A DNA stretch of 64,000 nucleotides from Woeseiaceae bacterium (GCA_021773115.1 JAJFKS010000036.1:62001-126000); one strand, 5' to 3'. Positions 18,447-27,502 are shown, numbered from the stretch's first letter. Notes: generated from the sequence alone by a model not told the origin. Translations and numbers: made by a program.

Positions 18447-20130
18447 GGATCAGCCTCCCGGCAGTAATTTTCGGAACGACAGCTTTGCGAACCAGGAAGT
18501 CACCGAAGTGCTCGTTGTCATCGCGGTCGCTGGCGAAGCTGGCGAAAAGGGGATTCAATGCCTCCAGAACCTCGGTCTCATTGGCATTGTCGAGATACGG
18601 AGCGCCCAGACGGTCACCCGCAAATCCGGCGCCGAGGAACAGGGTATAACGGCCCGGGCCTTTGCCGACCAAACCAATCTCAGCAATATAGGGTCGTGCG
18701 CAGCCATTCGGGCAACCGGTCATGCGGATCGTTATGGGCTCATTGGCGAGACCAAAACCCTTCAGGCTTGCATCAAGTTTGTCGATAAGTGACGGCAAAT
18801 AGCGTTCGCTTTCAGCCATCGCGAGTCCGCAGCTTGGAAAGGCAACACATGCCATCGAATTCAGTCGCAGCGAGCTTGCGTGTGCACTGTTCTCAATACC
18901 GTACTTGTCCAACAAGATATCAATCCGTGCTTTGTTCGCTTCAGAGACTTTGCTGATGATCAGATTTTGATTCGGCGTCAGGCGTATCTCGCTGTTGTGC
19001 AATCCGGCGATGGCACGTAAGCCGCTCAGCAGGCGGCGCTTACCATCGTCCTTCATGCGACCGTTTTCAACGAACAGACCGTAGTGCCAGGCACCGACAT
19101 CGTCTTTTTGCCAGCCGTAAACATCTCCGTTGGCAACGAATGCGACTTTCTCTGCCGGCGCGAACCGAATGCCGGAACGCGATTCAACTTCGGCACGAAA
19201 CCAGTCAACACCACGATCATCGATCGTGTACTTAAGCCGCGCGTGTTTGCGATTTGTCCGATCACCGTGATCGCGCTGCGTTGTCACGACTGCTTCGGCG
19301 ACAGCCAGAACAGCATCCGGCTCAATGAATCCCAACACATCTCCAAGTCGCGGATAGGTCTGGGTTTCACCATGCGTCATGCCCATGCCGCCGCCGACGC
19401 AAACATTAAAGCCCACGACTTCGCCGGCCTTAACAACTGTAATAAAGCCCAGGTCCTGCGAAAACACATCGACATCGTTTTGCGGCGGAACAACGAATGC
19501 AACTTTGAATTTACGCGGTAAGTAGGTATCGCCGTAAATCGGCTCCACTTCGCCTTCAGACGACTCGACCTTCTCGCCGTCGAGCCAGATCTCGTGGTAT
19601 GCACGGCTCTTTGGCATCAGGTGTTCCGACAAAACCTCCGCCTGCTGCTGCACGAGCCTGTGTACACGTGAAAGCGCCGGCAGTGGCGGCGACATGACAT
19701 TACGATTAACGTCACCGCAAGCGGCAATCGTATCGAGCGTCGCCTGGTTGATATCGGCAATCGTTTGCTTCAGCTTGCGCTTCACCACGCCGTGATACTG
19801 AATCGCCTGGCGCGTCGTCAGGCGAATGGACTGATTGGCATGCTCTGTGGCAATGCGATCAAGGCCAAGCCATTGCGCTGTCGTTAGTAATCCACCGGGA
19901 ATTCGTGCCCGAATCATGAAACTGTAAGCTGGCTCCAGTTTCTGCCGCGTGCGTTCACTGCGGATATCACGATCATCCTGTTGATAGGTGCCATGAAACT
20001 TGGACAACTGCGTATCGGAAGGCGCGATGGCACCCGTCAACGGGTCCAGTAGCCCCTCGGCCAGGGTGCCGCGCAGGTGGCGACTGTTTGCCTTGATGAC
20101 TTCGACTTCGGTGAGCTTTTGTCCGTTCAT
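18436..20130 (-). CDS. cysI: sulfite reductase (NADPH) hemoprotein beta subunit
   Basis: 564 residues. The siroheme/4Fe-4S ligands appear as [16 protein letters not shown] (C-x5-C) and [20 protein letters not shown] (C-x3-C). The N-terminal half carries [12 protein letters not shown] and [12 protein letters not shown]. It reduces sulfite to sulfide with electrons from CysJ. It shares one base with the cysJ stop (20130) and overlaps cysH, so the three are an operon. Its siroheme would come from CysG encoded nearby. Confidence 0.97.
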   Translation of the reverse strand: MNGQKLTEVEVIKANSRHLRGTLAEGLLDPLTGAIAPSDTQLSKFHGTYQQDDRDIRSERTRQKLEPAYSFMIRARIPGGLLTTAQWLGLDRIATEHANQSIRLTTRQAIQYHGVVKRKLKQTIADINQATLDTIAACGDVNRNVMSPPLPALSRVHRLVQQQAEVLSEHLMPKSRAYHEIWLDGEKVESSEGEVEPIYGDTYLPRKFKVAFVVPPQNDVDVFSQDLGFITVVKAGEVVGFNVCVGGGMGMTHGETQTYPRLGDVLGFIEPDAVLAVAEAVVTTQRDHGDRTNRKHARLKYTIDDRGVDWFRAEVESRSGIRFAPAEKVAFVANGDVYGWQKDDVGAWHYGLFVENGRMKDDGKRRLLSGLRAIAGLHNSEIRLTPNQNLIISKVSEANKARIDILLDKYGIENSAHASSLRLNSMACVAFPSCGLAMAESERYLPSLIDKLDASLKGFGLANEPITIRMTGCPNGCARPYIAEIGLVGKGPGRYTLFLGAGFAGDRLGAPYLDNANETEVLEALNPLFASFASDRDDNEHFGDFLVRKAVVPKITAGRLIHES

Positions 20131-21923
20131 TAGTACACGTCTCGCTGATATCGGCCCGCAGATCGAAGCTCTTTGAGGTGCTGCTCTGCCGTGGCTGTAT
20201 CCAGCCCACCGTGTTCCACCAGTACGTCGATCAGTGCGGCATTGACGTCGCCAGCCATGTGTTTTGAATCACCACAGACGTAGATCGCGGCACCGCTTTC
20301 GATCCAGCGATAAAGCTCGGCGCCGTTTTCCCGGATACGGTCCTGCACATAGATCTTCTGGCGCTGATCACGCGAGAACGCCACGTCGAGGCGCGTCAGG
20401 CTCCCTTGCTTGAGGTGTCTCTGCCACTCGAGCTGGTAGAGGAAGTCGCTGTCGAAATTGCGATCGCCAAAGAACAGCCAGTTATCGCCACCGGCGTTTT
20501 GCGCTTTGCGCTCCTCGACGAAGGCACGAAACGGGGCGATGCCCGTGCCGGGCCCGATCATGACCACAGAAACGTCCGCTGCCGGCAAACGGAATCGCGA
20601 GTTGCGTTCGACAAAGACCGGCACCTTGTCGCCTTCTTTCAGGCGCTCGACCAGGTGTGTCGACGCGGCACCCCAGTGCTCACTGCCATAGGCCGTATAG
20701 CGCACTTCGGCGACTGTCAGGTGGACCTCGTCCGGATTTGCCGCCAGGCTGGATGCAATTGAATACGATCTCGGGCTCAGCCGCCGCAGCATATCGACGA
20801 AAGCCTGTGCGTCGACAGTCGCCGGGAATTTCCGAATGATGTCGATGATCTGATGCGTATCGACAAAGTCGCCGAGTGACTGAGGGTCGCTCGCTGCCAC
20901 CAGCGTCGACAATTCATTGTCAGCGGCGATGTCGGCCCAGGCGCGAAGGAAAGCGAGGTTCACCGCAGTGATCTCGAGGTTCTCGCGAAGCGCGTCGGTC
21001 AGGGCGACAGACTTCTCTCGCACGACGACGGTTTGCTGACCATCAAGCTCCATCTGTTCAAGAATTTCGCCTACCAACTCAGGAGGGTTCGTAACCAGTA
21101 CCGCCAGCGAATCACCCGGTTCATAGTGTAATCCGGATCCCTCGATGGATAATTCGATATGGCGAACGTCTTTGCTGGATGCGCCACCGGTGATTTTCTG
21201 ATTCACAAGGATCTCGGCCGGGAACGGGTTCGACTTGTCATAGGCCGAGACATTTTCCACAGCACGAAGCAATGGCACGGCGGGGGCGCTGCCGGCTTCA
21301 AGCAGTGAATTCAGCTCGTCAACGACACGATTTGACCAGGCATCTGCGGCGTCTTCATAGTCGAGGTCGCATTCGACCAGCGGCTCGAATCGCTCGGCTC
21401 CAAGCTCGCTTAGTCGCGCGTCGAATTCCCGTCCGGTTTCGCAATAGTTCACGTAGCTGCTATCGCCGAGAGCCAGCACCGAGTATTTGAGACCCGACAA
21501 TTTTGGCGCCTTATCGGACATCAGGTAGTCGTAGAAAATTTCCGCATCGTCGGGCGGATCACCTTCGCCATGCGTACTGACGACAAAGCTCACGAGGGCT
21601 TCACGTTTCAAATTGGCCGGCTTGTAGTCAGCAAGACTAAGCGCGCTTGCCGCAAACCCGCGCGACACGGCATGTTTTGCCAGGGCAACGGCGAGTGCTT
21701 CAGCGTTACCGGTTTGAGAGCCGAATAGAATCGTTAGTCTTTTGTCGCTGCTGACCGCTGGCACGCTTGCGACAATCGGCAGCTCACCGTTCACGGCCGC
21801 AAGGCCTGCAACGTAGCCGGAGACCCACTGCAGCTGCAGCGGTGACAGTCCACTGACTGCCGATTGCAGACTACTTGTTTGTTCCGGATCCAGCGGCATT
21901 ACGCCAGCGGGCAAACCACTCAT
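20130..21923 (-). CDS. cysJ: sulfite reductase (NADPH) flavoprotein alpha subunit
   Basis: 597 residues. An N-terminal flavodoxin-like FMN domain (TILFGSQTGNAEALAVALA, STHGEGDPPDDAEIFYDYL) is followed by a ferredoxin-NADP reductase-like module with FAD binding (RSYSIASS) and NADPH binding (MIGPGTGIAPFRAF, FFGDRNFDSDFLY, YVCGD near the end). It passes electrons from NADPH to CysI. A good ribosome site (GAGGAG) lies seven bases before the ATG. It is the first gene of cysJIH, and a tandem TTATAAG array lies about 100-135 bases upstream. Confidence 0.97.
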   Translation of the reverse strand: MSGLPAGVMPLDPEQTSSLQSAVSGLSPLQLQWVSGYVAGLAAVNGELPIVASVPAVSSDKRLTILFGSQTGNAEALAVALAKHAVSRGFAASALSLADYKPANLKREALVSFVVSTHGEGDPPDDAEIFYDYLMSDKAPKLSGLKYSVLALGDSSYVNYCETGREFDARLSELGAERFEPLVECDLDYEDAADAWSNRVVDELNSLLEAGSAPAVPLLRAVENVSAYDKSNPFPAEILVNQKITGGASSKDVRHIELSIEGSGLHYEPGDSLAVLVTNPPELVGEILEQMELDGQQTVVVREKSVALTDALRENLEITAVNLAFLRAWADIAADNELSTLVAASDPQSLGDFVDTHQIIDIIRKFPATVDAQAFVDMLRRLSPRSYSIASSLAANPDEVHLTVAEVRYTAYGSEHWGAASTHLVERLKEGDKVPVFVERNSRFRLPAADVSVVMIGPGTGIAPFRAFVEERKAQNAGGDNWLFFGDRNFDSDFLYQLEWQRHLKQGSLTRLDVAFSRDQRQKIYVQDRIRENGAELYRWIESGAAIYVCGDSKHMAGDVNAALIDVLVEHGGLDTATAEQHLKELRSAGRYQRDVY

Positions 21924-22025
21924 TGTTCAGCTCCTCAAACTGCGCCAGAACCGCGAATCGGATCGCGGGCTTGGTACAACCTTAGGGAGTGAACAAAGGT
22001 GCGTGAACGGTTTGTTGGTTATCGG

Positions 22026-22059
22026 CTTATAACGCTCGCTTATAACGTGTACTTATAAG
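22026..22059. promoter_or_regulatory. tandem CTTATAA repeats upstream of cysJIH (candidate CysB sites)
   Basis: CTTATAA occurs three times at exactly 13-base spacing, starting at 22026, 22039 and 22052; the third is the perfect palindrome CTTATAAG. The array lies 103-136 bases upstream of the cysJ ATG. A related octamer sits in the cysG/cysB gap. The repeat is seen directly; the link to CysB is inferred from context. Confidence 0.5.
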
Positions 22060-22081
22060 GCTGGCTTTCGCGGCTCGTCGC

Positions 22082-22681
22082 TCAGTAGATACGGATTCCG
22101 CCATGACGCATACGGTTTTGGCGATCGACCCACCACATGCCGAGCAGTATTCCTGAGATCAGGCAGACAAGAATCGCGGCGGCCACCCAATTGAGGGGCA
22201 AACTGCCACGGTATTGTTCTTTGAGTCCCTGGATACTCTGATTTTCCGCCTGCAACGCATCAATCTGCACTTTTGCCTCGGCCAGCTGGTCATTGAGCTG
22301 AATCGCGTCGTTTCTGAGCGCCTCAATAGTGGCCGCCGGCGCCGCGAACGATTGTTTGGTCTGTTCGAGCTCCGCAACGAGACCATCGCGCTCGGCCGTG
22401 AGTTCGGCGACGATCAGCTTCGCCGGCTTGACGTCGACCAGGTAGGCGGTCTTGACCCAACCCTCAGTTGCGTCCGGCAGGCGGACGTTGGCGTAGTTTC
22501 GGTCACGCGTCAGAATTTCCATCGCCTGGCCGCTATCGAGCATGCGAAACGGTCTTCCGGAGGTATCAGCGGCCTCGTACAGGCCAAGCCGCAGATTATC
22601 GGTGACGTAGGCCGTGTCGGCAGCCGCCGGCAGAGGCAGCAACGCCATCAAGCCCCAAAAAAGCCAAATTTTTTGCCGCAT
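22082..22681 (-). CDS. SH3-domain, coiled-coil membrane protein (TIGR04211/YgiM-like)
   Basis: 199 residues: signal peptide (to about AAAD), a bacterial SH3 domain (about 25-88, YVTDNLRLGLYEAADTSG), a coiled coil (about 92-155, LTAERDGLVAELEQTKQS) and a C-terminal transmembrane helix (about 165-182), then a short basic tail. The architecture matches the YgiM-like family, probably periplasmic and anchored in the inner membrane by its C-terminus. Its exact role is unknown; SH3b domains often bind peptidoglycan. It lies between dacB and the cysJ upstream region. Confidence 0.85.
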   Translation of the reverse strand: MRQKIWLFWGLMALLPLPAAADTAYVTDNLRLGLYEAADTSGRPFRMLDSGQAMEILTRDRNYANVRLPDATEGWVKTAYLVDVKPAKLIVAELTAERDGLVAELEQTKQSFAAPAATIEALRNDAIQLNDQLAEAKVQIDALQAENQSIQGLKEQYRGSLPLNWVAAAILVCLISGILLGMWWVDRQNRMRHGGIRIY

Positions 22682-22751
22682 TTTCTATCTCCCTTGCCCG
22701 CCGCGAGTGTACTACAGGCGACGTCAGGCTCCCGAGCAATTCATCCGCCGT

Positions 22752-24161
22752 CTACTGCTCGTAGACCCAGCGCAGCAACGCTTCCTGAACCTCTTCGCCC
22801 GGACCACGGTGAATATCTTCGTAGTTTTGCATCGCGACGATGGCGAAGCGACGTCCTGATCTCGCCTGCAGGTAGCCGGCGATTGCCGTGACATGATCAA
22901 GTGAACCGGTCTTCATGTGTGCCTTCCCGGCGAGTGCTGAATCATTGAAGCGGCGACGCAGTGTGCCGTCGAGCCCGGACAGGGCCATCGATGACAGGTA
23001 TTCCGGCATGTAGGGTTGCTGCCAGGCAAACTGCAGCATTCTCGCCATGTCGCCGGTACTGGTGCGAGTGCTGCGGGACAATCCTGCGCCGTTGTCGATC
23101 GAAATTCGTGTTGACGCGAGCTTCTTGTCCTCAAGCCATTTTGCAATGGCGGCTTTGCCGCTTTCCTCTGTTCCGGGAACGCCGTTAAGCTCGGCGCCAA
23201 GCGTGTAAAGGAGTTGCCGCGCCATGACGTTGTTGCTGTGCTTGTTAACGCGCGCAATCATTTCCGTCAACGGCAACGAGGCGAACGACAGCAGCGCCTC
23301 TTCGTCCTCTTTGACGGTGGTGTTGCGAAAACTGCCATTTAAGATTCCGCCGGAATCCTCCCACAAGCTGCTGAACAGGCCATACACGAATTCATTGTGC
23401 GACAAGACCGTTCTGTCCATCGCGTAGCGTCGGCACCCGCTCGGAAACTTGCCCGAAAACGTGATTTCATCAACGGCAGCATTACTGCTAATCGTGATGC
23501 CGCGCTGAAAGCCGCGGCAACTGTGTGCCGTCAATCCGAGGCGATTTTGCACCTGCAAATTTTGCAGTGGCGGGTCGACTCGAACATTAACGGCACCCGC
23601 TTCATGGTCCGGCTCGAACCAGTAGCGCACGACTTTGAAATTCATCATCAACGCATTGGGCGCAACATTGTAGGCGCGCAGCGGTTGGTGGTCGAAAGCG
23701 GCGGGATCGTATTCGCCGACATCAAACCAACTGTCATCCAGCAGCAGATCACCATCGATTTCGCGGATACCGGCTTGTCGAATTTGCTGAACCAGTTGCC
23801 AAACACGTTCGGTGACGAGAAATGGATCCCCGTAGCCTTTTAGCAACAGGTCGCCGTCAAGTCGACCGTTTTCGATTTCCCCACGGGCAAATACGTCGGT
23901 ATGCCATTGGTAGGTTGGGCCCAGAACGTCCAGGGCGACGAGCGTCGTCACCAGTTTGATGGTTGATGCCGGGTTGCGTGCCTGGTCCGATCGCCACTGC
24001 AACACCGGGTTACCGGAATTAACATCAATGACCGAAACGCTGAGCGATTCGTGCGGCAGGTTGCGCGTATTCAAAGCACCTTGCACCGAAACCGGTAGTG
24101 TCGTTTCCGCCGCCAGCGCCGCACTCGTCAGAATCAGTAAGAAAAATATCACGCTTTTCAT
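22752..24161 (-). CDS. dacB: D-alanyl-D-alanine carboxypeptidase/endopeptidase (PBP4)
   Basis: 469 residues from the ATG at 24161, where a clean signal peptide begins (MKSVIFFLLILTSAALAAE). The upstream ATG at 24221 would overlap the previous gene. The penicillin-binding motifs are all present: SxxK in NPASTIKLVTT, SxN in KHSNNVMARQ and KTG in HMKTGSLD. The family trims pentapeptides and cleaves cross-links in the periplasm. Its ATG is one base after the stop of the VTT-domain gene, so it likely belongs to the operon headed by the sigma54 activator. Confidence 0.93.
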   Translation of the reverse strand: MKSVIFFLLILTSAALAAETTLPVSVQGALNTRNLPHESLSVSVIDVNSGNPVLQWRSDQARNPASTIKLVTTLVALDVLGPTYQWHTDVFARGEIENGRLDGDLLLKGYGDPFLVTERVWQLVQQIRQAGIREIDGDLLLDDSWFDVGEYDPAAFDHQPLRAYNVAPNALMMNFKVVRYWFEPDHEAGAVNVRVDPPLQNLQVQNRLGLTAHSCRGFQRGITISSNAAVDEITFSGKFPSGCRRYAMDRTVLSHNEFVYGLFSSLWEDSGGILNGSFRNTTVKEDEEALLSFASLPLTEMIARVNKHSNNVMARQLLYTLGAELNGVPGTEESGKAAIAKWLEDKKLASTRISIDNGAGLSRSTRTSTGDMARMLQFAWQQPYMPEYLSSMALSGLDGTLRRRFNDSALAGKAHMKTGSLDHVTAIAGYLQARSGRRFAIVAMQNYEDIHRGPGEEVQEALLRWVYEQ

Positions 24162-24162
24162 G

Positions 24163-24870
24163 CTATCGATCCACTCCGTTCTGATGGCTAAGGTGATTAT
24201 CAAGGACACGCGTTGCGGCACGATGAATGACCCAAATTACCGCTGCAATGGCGATCAGCCCAGCGGCCAGCAGCCAATAGCCCAAACCCGACGGTGTCGC
24301 TTCGCCCGCAAGAATCTGACTCAGATCTCGCGCCAGAGTGCCAAGATAAACGAACAGGGTGACCACCGGTAGCATTCCGATTGCCGTGGCACCAAAGTGT
24401 GTTCGCGCCTTGACCGAAGTTGCACCGTAGGCATAGTTCAACAGATTGAAGGGAATGATCAGGGACAGGCGCGTCAGCACAACGATCAGAAAGGCCTCTT
24501 GCCGTAAAGCACCTTCGATGCGTCGCATTTGCGCGTTGTGTGCGACCTTACGTCGAATCCACGGACGCAGCATAAAGCGTCCAAACTCGAACGCACATTG
24601 TGCGCCAACGGGAATCGCAACCACGGCGAACAGGAGGCCCGGCAGGAAGCCGAATAAAAAGCCGCCGATCATCATCGCGATGGAACCCGGCAGGAACAGC
24701 ACGGTCGCGACGAGCACGAATAGCATGTATGCCAGTGGCCCGGCGACGGCGTGTTGTTGGCCCCAGTCAACCAGCATCTCAAGCCAGGCAGCCGCCGGTA
24801 ACACGGAAAGGCTTCCAATCAACACAATCAATGTAGCGGCCAGACCCAGTCGCTTGATAGCTAGTGTCAT
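24163..24870 (-). CDS. TVP38/TMEM64 (VTT/DedA-like) membrane protein
   Basis: 235 residues with about five or six hydrophobic segments. The conserved VTT stretch runs FLPGSIAMMIGGFLFG followed by PVGAQCAFEFGRFMLRPWI, with a re-entrant-loop pattern near the middle. Related proteins move lipids such as undecaprenyl phosphate across the membrane, but the substrate here is unknown. It overlaps the sigma54 activator by four bases (ATGA) and is followed directly by dacB, suggesting shared expression in an envelope context. Confidence 0.88.
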   Translation of the reverse strand: MTLAIKRLGLAATLIVLIGSLSVLPAAAWLEMLVDWGQQHAVAGPLAYMLFVLVATVLFLPGSIAMMIGGFLFGFLPGLLFAVVAIPVGAQCAFEFGRFMLRPWIRRKVAHNAQMRRIEGALRQEAFLIVVLTRLSLIIPFNLLNYAYGATSVKARTHFGATAIGMLPVVTLFVYLGTLARDLSQILAGEATPSGLGYWLLAAGLIAIAAVIWVIHRAATRVLDNHLSHQNGVDR

Positions 24871-26669
24871 TGTCGCGCGGGCTTTTTGATTTTCATTGTT
24901 CGAATGCGATCCGCGAGCGTCGTCGGCTTGACGCCCAGGATATCCGCCGCACCGCCCAGGCCTGACACCTTCCAGTTCGTCTGCTCCAGGGCCTTGATCG
25001 TGTTGTCGCGCTGAAACTCACGCATCGCCTTTTCGGTCAGTACTTCGCCACTGCCAGCCGTGCTATCTGATTCCTCGTCGGCTGCTACTCTAAGACCCGG
25101 CATCGACAGGTCGAGTCGCAGCACCTTACCGGTTGACAGGATAACCGCCCGTTCAATGACGTTTTTGAGCTCGCGTATGTTACCCGGCCAATCGTAGTCG
25201 CGAAGATTTTCCGCCTGAGACTGCGTTAATGTCAGGTCATCACGACCGAAATCCTTACACGTCCGCTCCAGGAAAAACTGCGCCAGTTGCACTATGTCTT
25301 CACCACGTTCACGAAGCGGCGGCACCTCAACCGGAAAGACGCTGATACGGTAGAAGAGGTCTTCGCGGAATTCGCCGTCAACGATCAGCTGTTCCAGGTT
25401 GCGGTTGGTCGCGGCAATAACCCTGACGTCGACGCTGCGAGTTACATCATCACCAACACGTTCAAATTCACTTTCCTGCAAGACGCGCAATAATTTGCTT
25501 TGCAACTCCAGCGGAATTTCACCGATCTCGTCGAGAAATATGGTCCCACCATCTGCCAGCTGAAACCGGCCTATGCGGTCACGGTGTGCTCCCGTGAACG
25601 CGCCTTTGACATGCCCGAAGAACTCACTTTCAAACAACTCCTTCGGAATTGATGCGCAATTGACCTTGACCAGGGGACGATTTGCGCGTGGACTTTGCAG
25701 ATGAATTGCATGCGCGACGAGTTCCTTGCCGACGCCCGATTCGCCTTCCACCAGGACGCTGGCCGGCGTTTCCGCTACCGCTTCGACGCGCTTCATCATG
25801 CGCCGCAGTGCCGGGCTGGTGCCGACGATGTGACCGAAATTCATCGCGACATTGACCTCTTCACGCAGGTAGTCGCGCTCTCGCTCAAGCTCTTCACGCA
25901 GCCGCGCATTTTCGGCAAGACTGCGCCGCAAATCTCGTTCCGCACGGCGGCGTTCGGTGACATCCTTCGATGCCACCAGCATGCGGTCGACCTTGCCGCC
26001 TTCATCGCGATTTGATATCGCAGACATGATGACATCCAACTTGGTGCCGTCCTTGCTCACCATCTGACGTTCCAGGTTATTGAAGTCACCCGCGCCTATT
26101 AGTTGCTGCATACGACCGTCGGCATAATATTTTCGATCGCGGACACTGAAAAAATCCGTTATTGAGCGGCCAACGACCTCTTCGCGTTTGTAGCCCAGCT
26201 TTTGCAGCCAGTGATCGGTGACCGTAACAATCAAGCCATCGCCGTCGACCGTGTGCAGCATCGCGGGCGTTGCTCGGTACAAGGTTCGGTATTGAAAATT
26301 GGCCCGTGCCTGGTCTGAAATTTCAGAGTACATCGCAACTGTGCGTACAAATTTGCCTGCCCGGTCACGCTCGATGATGGCGCTGGTCATGCAATCGACG
26401 ACGTCGCCGGATTGGGTCGCGAAGCTGATGGGCTTGTTTTCGAGTTTGCCGGTGCGACGTAGCGCGGGGCGCAACTCGTCACGGATTCGGGCGGCACTCT
26501 CGGCCGTCGCAAACTCCTCGGGCTTCAGTCCAACCATGTCTTCGCGCGCATAGCCCAATCTGGCAAGCATGGTGTCGTTGACATCGAGGAACACGCCATC
26601 CTCCGAAATGGACGTGGCCATTGAGGGCGCTTTGCGAAATAGCCATTGGTAGTCGTCTTCTGAGAGCAT
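24867..26669 (-). CDS. PAS-PAS-AAA+-Fis sigma54-dependent transcriptional activator
   Basis: 600 residues. Two PAS domains (about 8-118 and 125-240) are followed by a coiled linker (242-275), a sigma54-interaction AAA+ domain (about 280-515) and a Fis-type helix-turn-helix at the C-terminus. Walker A is GESGVGKE (309-316), the sigma54-contacting GAFTGA loop is intact (356-361), and Walker B is [11 protein letters not shown]. There is no receiver domain, so it senses its signal directly through PAS rather than through phosphorylation. Three palindromes lie just upstream of its own start, and a sigma54 promoter faces the other way beyond them. It overlaps the VTT gene by four bases, and dacB follows. 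Confidence 0.93.
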   Translation of the reverse strand: MLSEDDYQWLFRKAPSMATSISEDGVFLDVNDTMLARLGYAREDMVGLKPEEFATAESAARIRDELRPALRRTGKLENKPISFATQSGDVVDCMTSAIIERDRAGKFVRTVAMYSEISDQARANFQYRTLYRATPAMLHTVDGDGLIVTVTDHWLQKLGYKREEVVGRSITDFFSVRDRKYYADGRMQQLIGAGDFNNLERQMVSKDGTKLDVIMSAISNRDEGGKVDRMLVASKDVTERRRAERDLRRSLAENARLREELERERDYLREEVNVAMNFGHIVGTSPALRRMMKRVEAVAETPASVLVEGESGVGKELVAHAIHLQSPRANRPLVKVNCASIPKELFESEFFGHVKGAFTGAHRDRIGRFQLADGGTIFLDEIGEIPLELQSKLLRVLQESEFERVGDDVTRSVDVRVIAATNRNLEQLIVDGEFREDLFYRISVFPVEVPPLRERGEDIVQLAQFFLERTCKDFGRDDLTLTQSQAENLRDYDWPGNIRELKNVIERAVILSTGKVLRLDLSMPGLRVAADEESDSTAGSGEVLTEKAMREFQRDNTIKALEQTNWKVSGLGGAADILGVKPTTLADRIRTMKIKKPARQ

Positions 26670-26681
26670 CTGCGCAGTTTA

Positions 26682-26734
26682 TACGAAATTTCGTAATCCA
26701 TGTCACGAAATTTCGTCATTTACGGAATATCGTA
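26682..26734. promoter_or_regulatory. three palindromic sites, candidate activator binding sites
   Basis: TACGAAATTTCGTA (26682-26695) is a perfect 14-base palindrome. ACGAAATTTCGT (26705-26716) is a perfect 12-base one. TACGGAATATCGTA (26721-26734) is an imperfect third copy. Centres are 22 and 17 bases apart. They lie 13-65 bases before the activator start and about 50-100 bases before the divergent sigma54 promoter, as expected for enhancer sites that may also autoregulate. Confidence 0.7.
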
Positions 26735-26782
26735 GGGCGCGCTTATTAGTTAATGCGTTGTTTTAATTAAACTTTTAAAGTT

Positions 26783-26796
26783 GGCACGGCTTGTGC
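26783..26796 (+). promoter_or_regulatory. sigma54 (-24/-12) promoter
   Basis: TTGGCACGGCTTGTGCAA (26781-26798) has GG at 26783-26784 and GC at 26795-26796 with exactly ten bases between, and TGGCACG is the full consensus -24 element. Transcription would begin near 26808. AT-rich DNA (26738-26780) between it and the palindromes suits looping or IHF bending. Confidence 0.8.
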
Positions 26797-26870
26797 AATA
26801 GCTAGTTTGAACGTTATTCAATTACAGGGCCGCAGGGAATGGCGGCTTGGGCAAAACTTAGGATACAGGC

Positions 26871-27008
26871 ATGAAAAGCAAATACTTCGAAAACTCAATG
26901 GCGCTCTTGGGCGCTGTACTCATCATCGTCGCGGTCTGGGCATCAGCCAATTTGGCGCTCGCCGGTGACATGGGCACCCTTGATATTTACACCTCAGCCC
27001 TGAAATAA
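26871..27008 (+). CDS. 45-residue single-span membrane or secreted peptide
   Basis: The frame from ATG 26871 to TAA 27008 encodes 45 residues: a basic start MKSKYFENS, a hydrophobic stretch ALLGAVLIIVAVWASANLAL (residues 11-30), then a short tail AGDMGTLDIYTSALK. The hydrophobic part could be a transmembrane helix or a signal peptide cut near LALA. An AGGA ribosome site lies about nine bases before the ATG. It follows the sigma54 promoter with a leader of about 63 nt. I recognise no family. A leader-peptide or dual-function RNA reading is possible. Confidence 0.6.
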   Translation: MKSKYFENSMALLGAVLIIVAVWASANLALAGDMGTLDIYTSALK

Positions 27009-27154
27009 AGGCTAACAATCCCCCCCGGCGGCTCGCTGGCCAGAACTCTCCCCCCCTGAAATTCTGGTTGGCGGCTCCGGATCTCACCGTAAGGACTTCG
27101 GTGAATAAACGGGCCATGAAGGCCCGGCGGCAATCCCCCCCTGCCGTAAGCTCT

Positions 27155-27236
27155 AAGGCGCCGGAGACCGCTCCGTTTCGGACCGGCTCACTGACCCAGT
27201 CTTTGGGATTCAGTTCTTCGGCGCCTTTCTTTTTTT
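27155..27236 (+). terminator. intrinsic terminator with branched stem
   Basis: AAGGCGCCG (27155-27163) pairs with CGGCGCCTT (27219-27227), followed by a T-rich tract to 27236. The stem encloses two smaller hairpins: TCCG/CGGA (27172-27182) and CTGA-CCC/GGG-TCAG (27191-27213). The T tract is on the plus strand, so it ends the sigma54-driven transcript. Confidence 0.8.
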
Positions 27237-27247
27237 CTCGTCGGTCC

Positions 27248-27502
27248 TTAGCGGTATTCTTCAGCCCGCTTGCCGCGACCCGCTGCACCACGCTGACTGA
27301 TCATTTCCCGCAACTTCTTTAGCCAGCGTCTCGCCCAGACAAATTCGATTGCGAGAATTGCCAATCCGGTCGGGATAACGATAAACGCAGGACCCGGCGT
27401 AACCAGCATGACAAGACCAATCAGCAAGACGCTACTGCCGACAATTGCAATAACAATACGGCGGCCGGTTTTATAGCTTAGATCGAGCGCGCGTTTGATC
27501 AT
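27248..27502 (-). CDS. PGPGW-family small transmembrane protein
   Basis: 84 residues with two hydrophobic segments around the motif VMLVTPGPAFIVIPTGLAIL, characteristic of the PGPGW putative transmembrane family. The C-terminal tail is basic (RRWLKKLREMISQRG). Function is unknown. It lies 18 bases downstream of the dienelactone hydrolase-family gene on the same strand, and its stop is convergent with the terminator of the C-rich transcript. Confidence 0.85.
   Translation of the reverse strand: MIKRALDLSYKTGRRIVIAIVGSSVLLIGLVMLVTPGPAFIVIPTGLAILAIEFVWARRWLKKLREMISQRGAAGRGKRAEEYR

Larger units (their letters stand above)
26808..27236 (+). ncRNA. predicted sigma54-driven structured transcript with C7 loops
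   Basis: The transcript is inferred from the promoter at 26783 and the terminator ending near 27236, giving about 430 nt. It carries a small open reading frame (26871-27008) and then about 230 nt of dense secondary structure. Three C7 tracts lie at 27020-27026, 27050-27056 and 27135-27141. The second is in the loop of an 11-pair stem (27035-27045 with 27062-27072, some GU pairs). The third is in the loop of CGGCA/TGCCG (27128-27132 with 27142-27146). Further hairpins are TCACCG/CGGTGA (27084-27104, loop containing AAGGA) and CGGGCC/GGCCCG (27110-27126). C-rich loops are typical of sRNAs that pair with Shine-Dalgarno sites. A non-coding role is inference. Confidence 0.6.

Noticed and set aside
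26923..27322. Two open frames (122 residues minus, 84 residues plus) across the C-rich region
   Set aside because: Compositionally odd, crossed by strong hairpins and the terminator; better explained as RNA.
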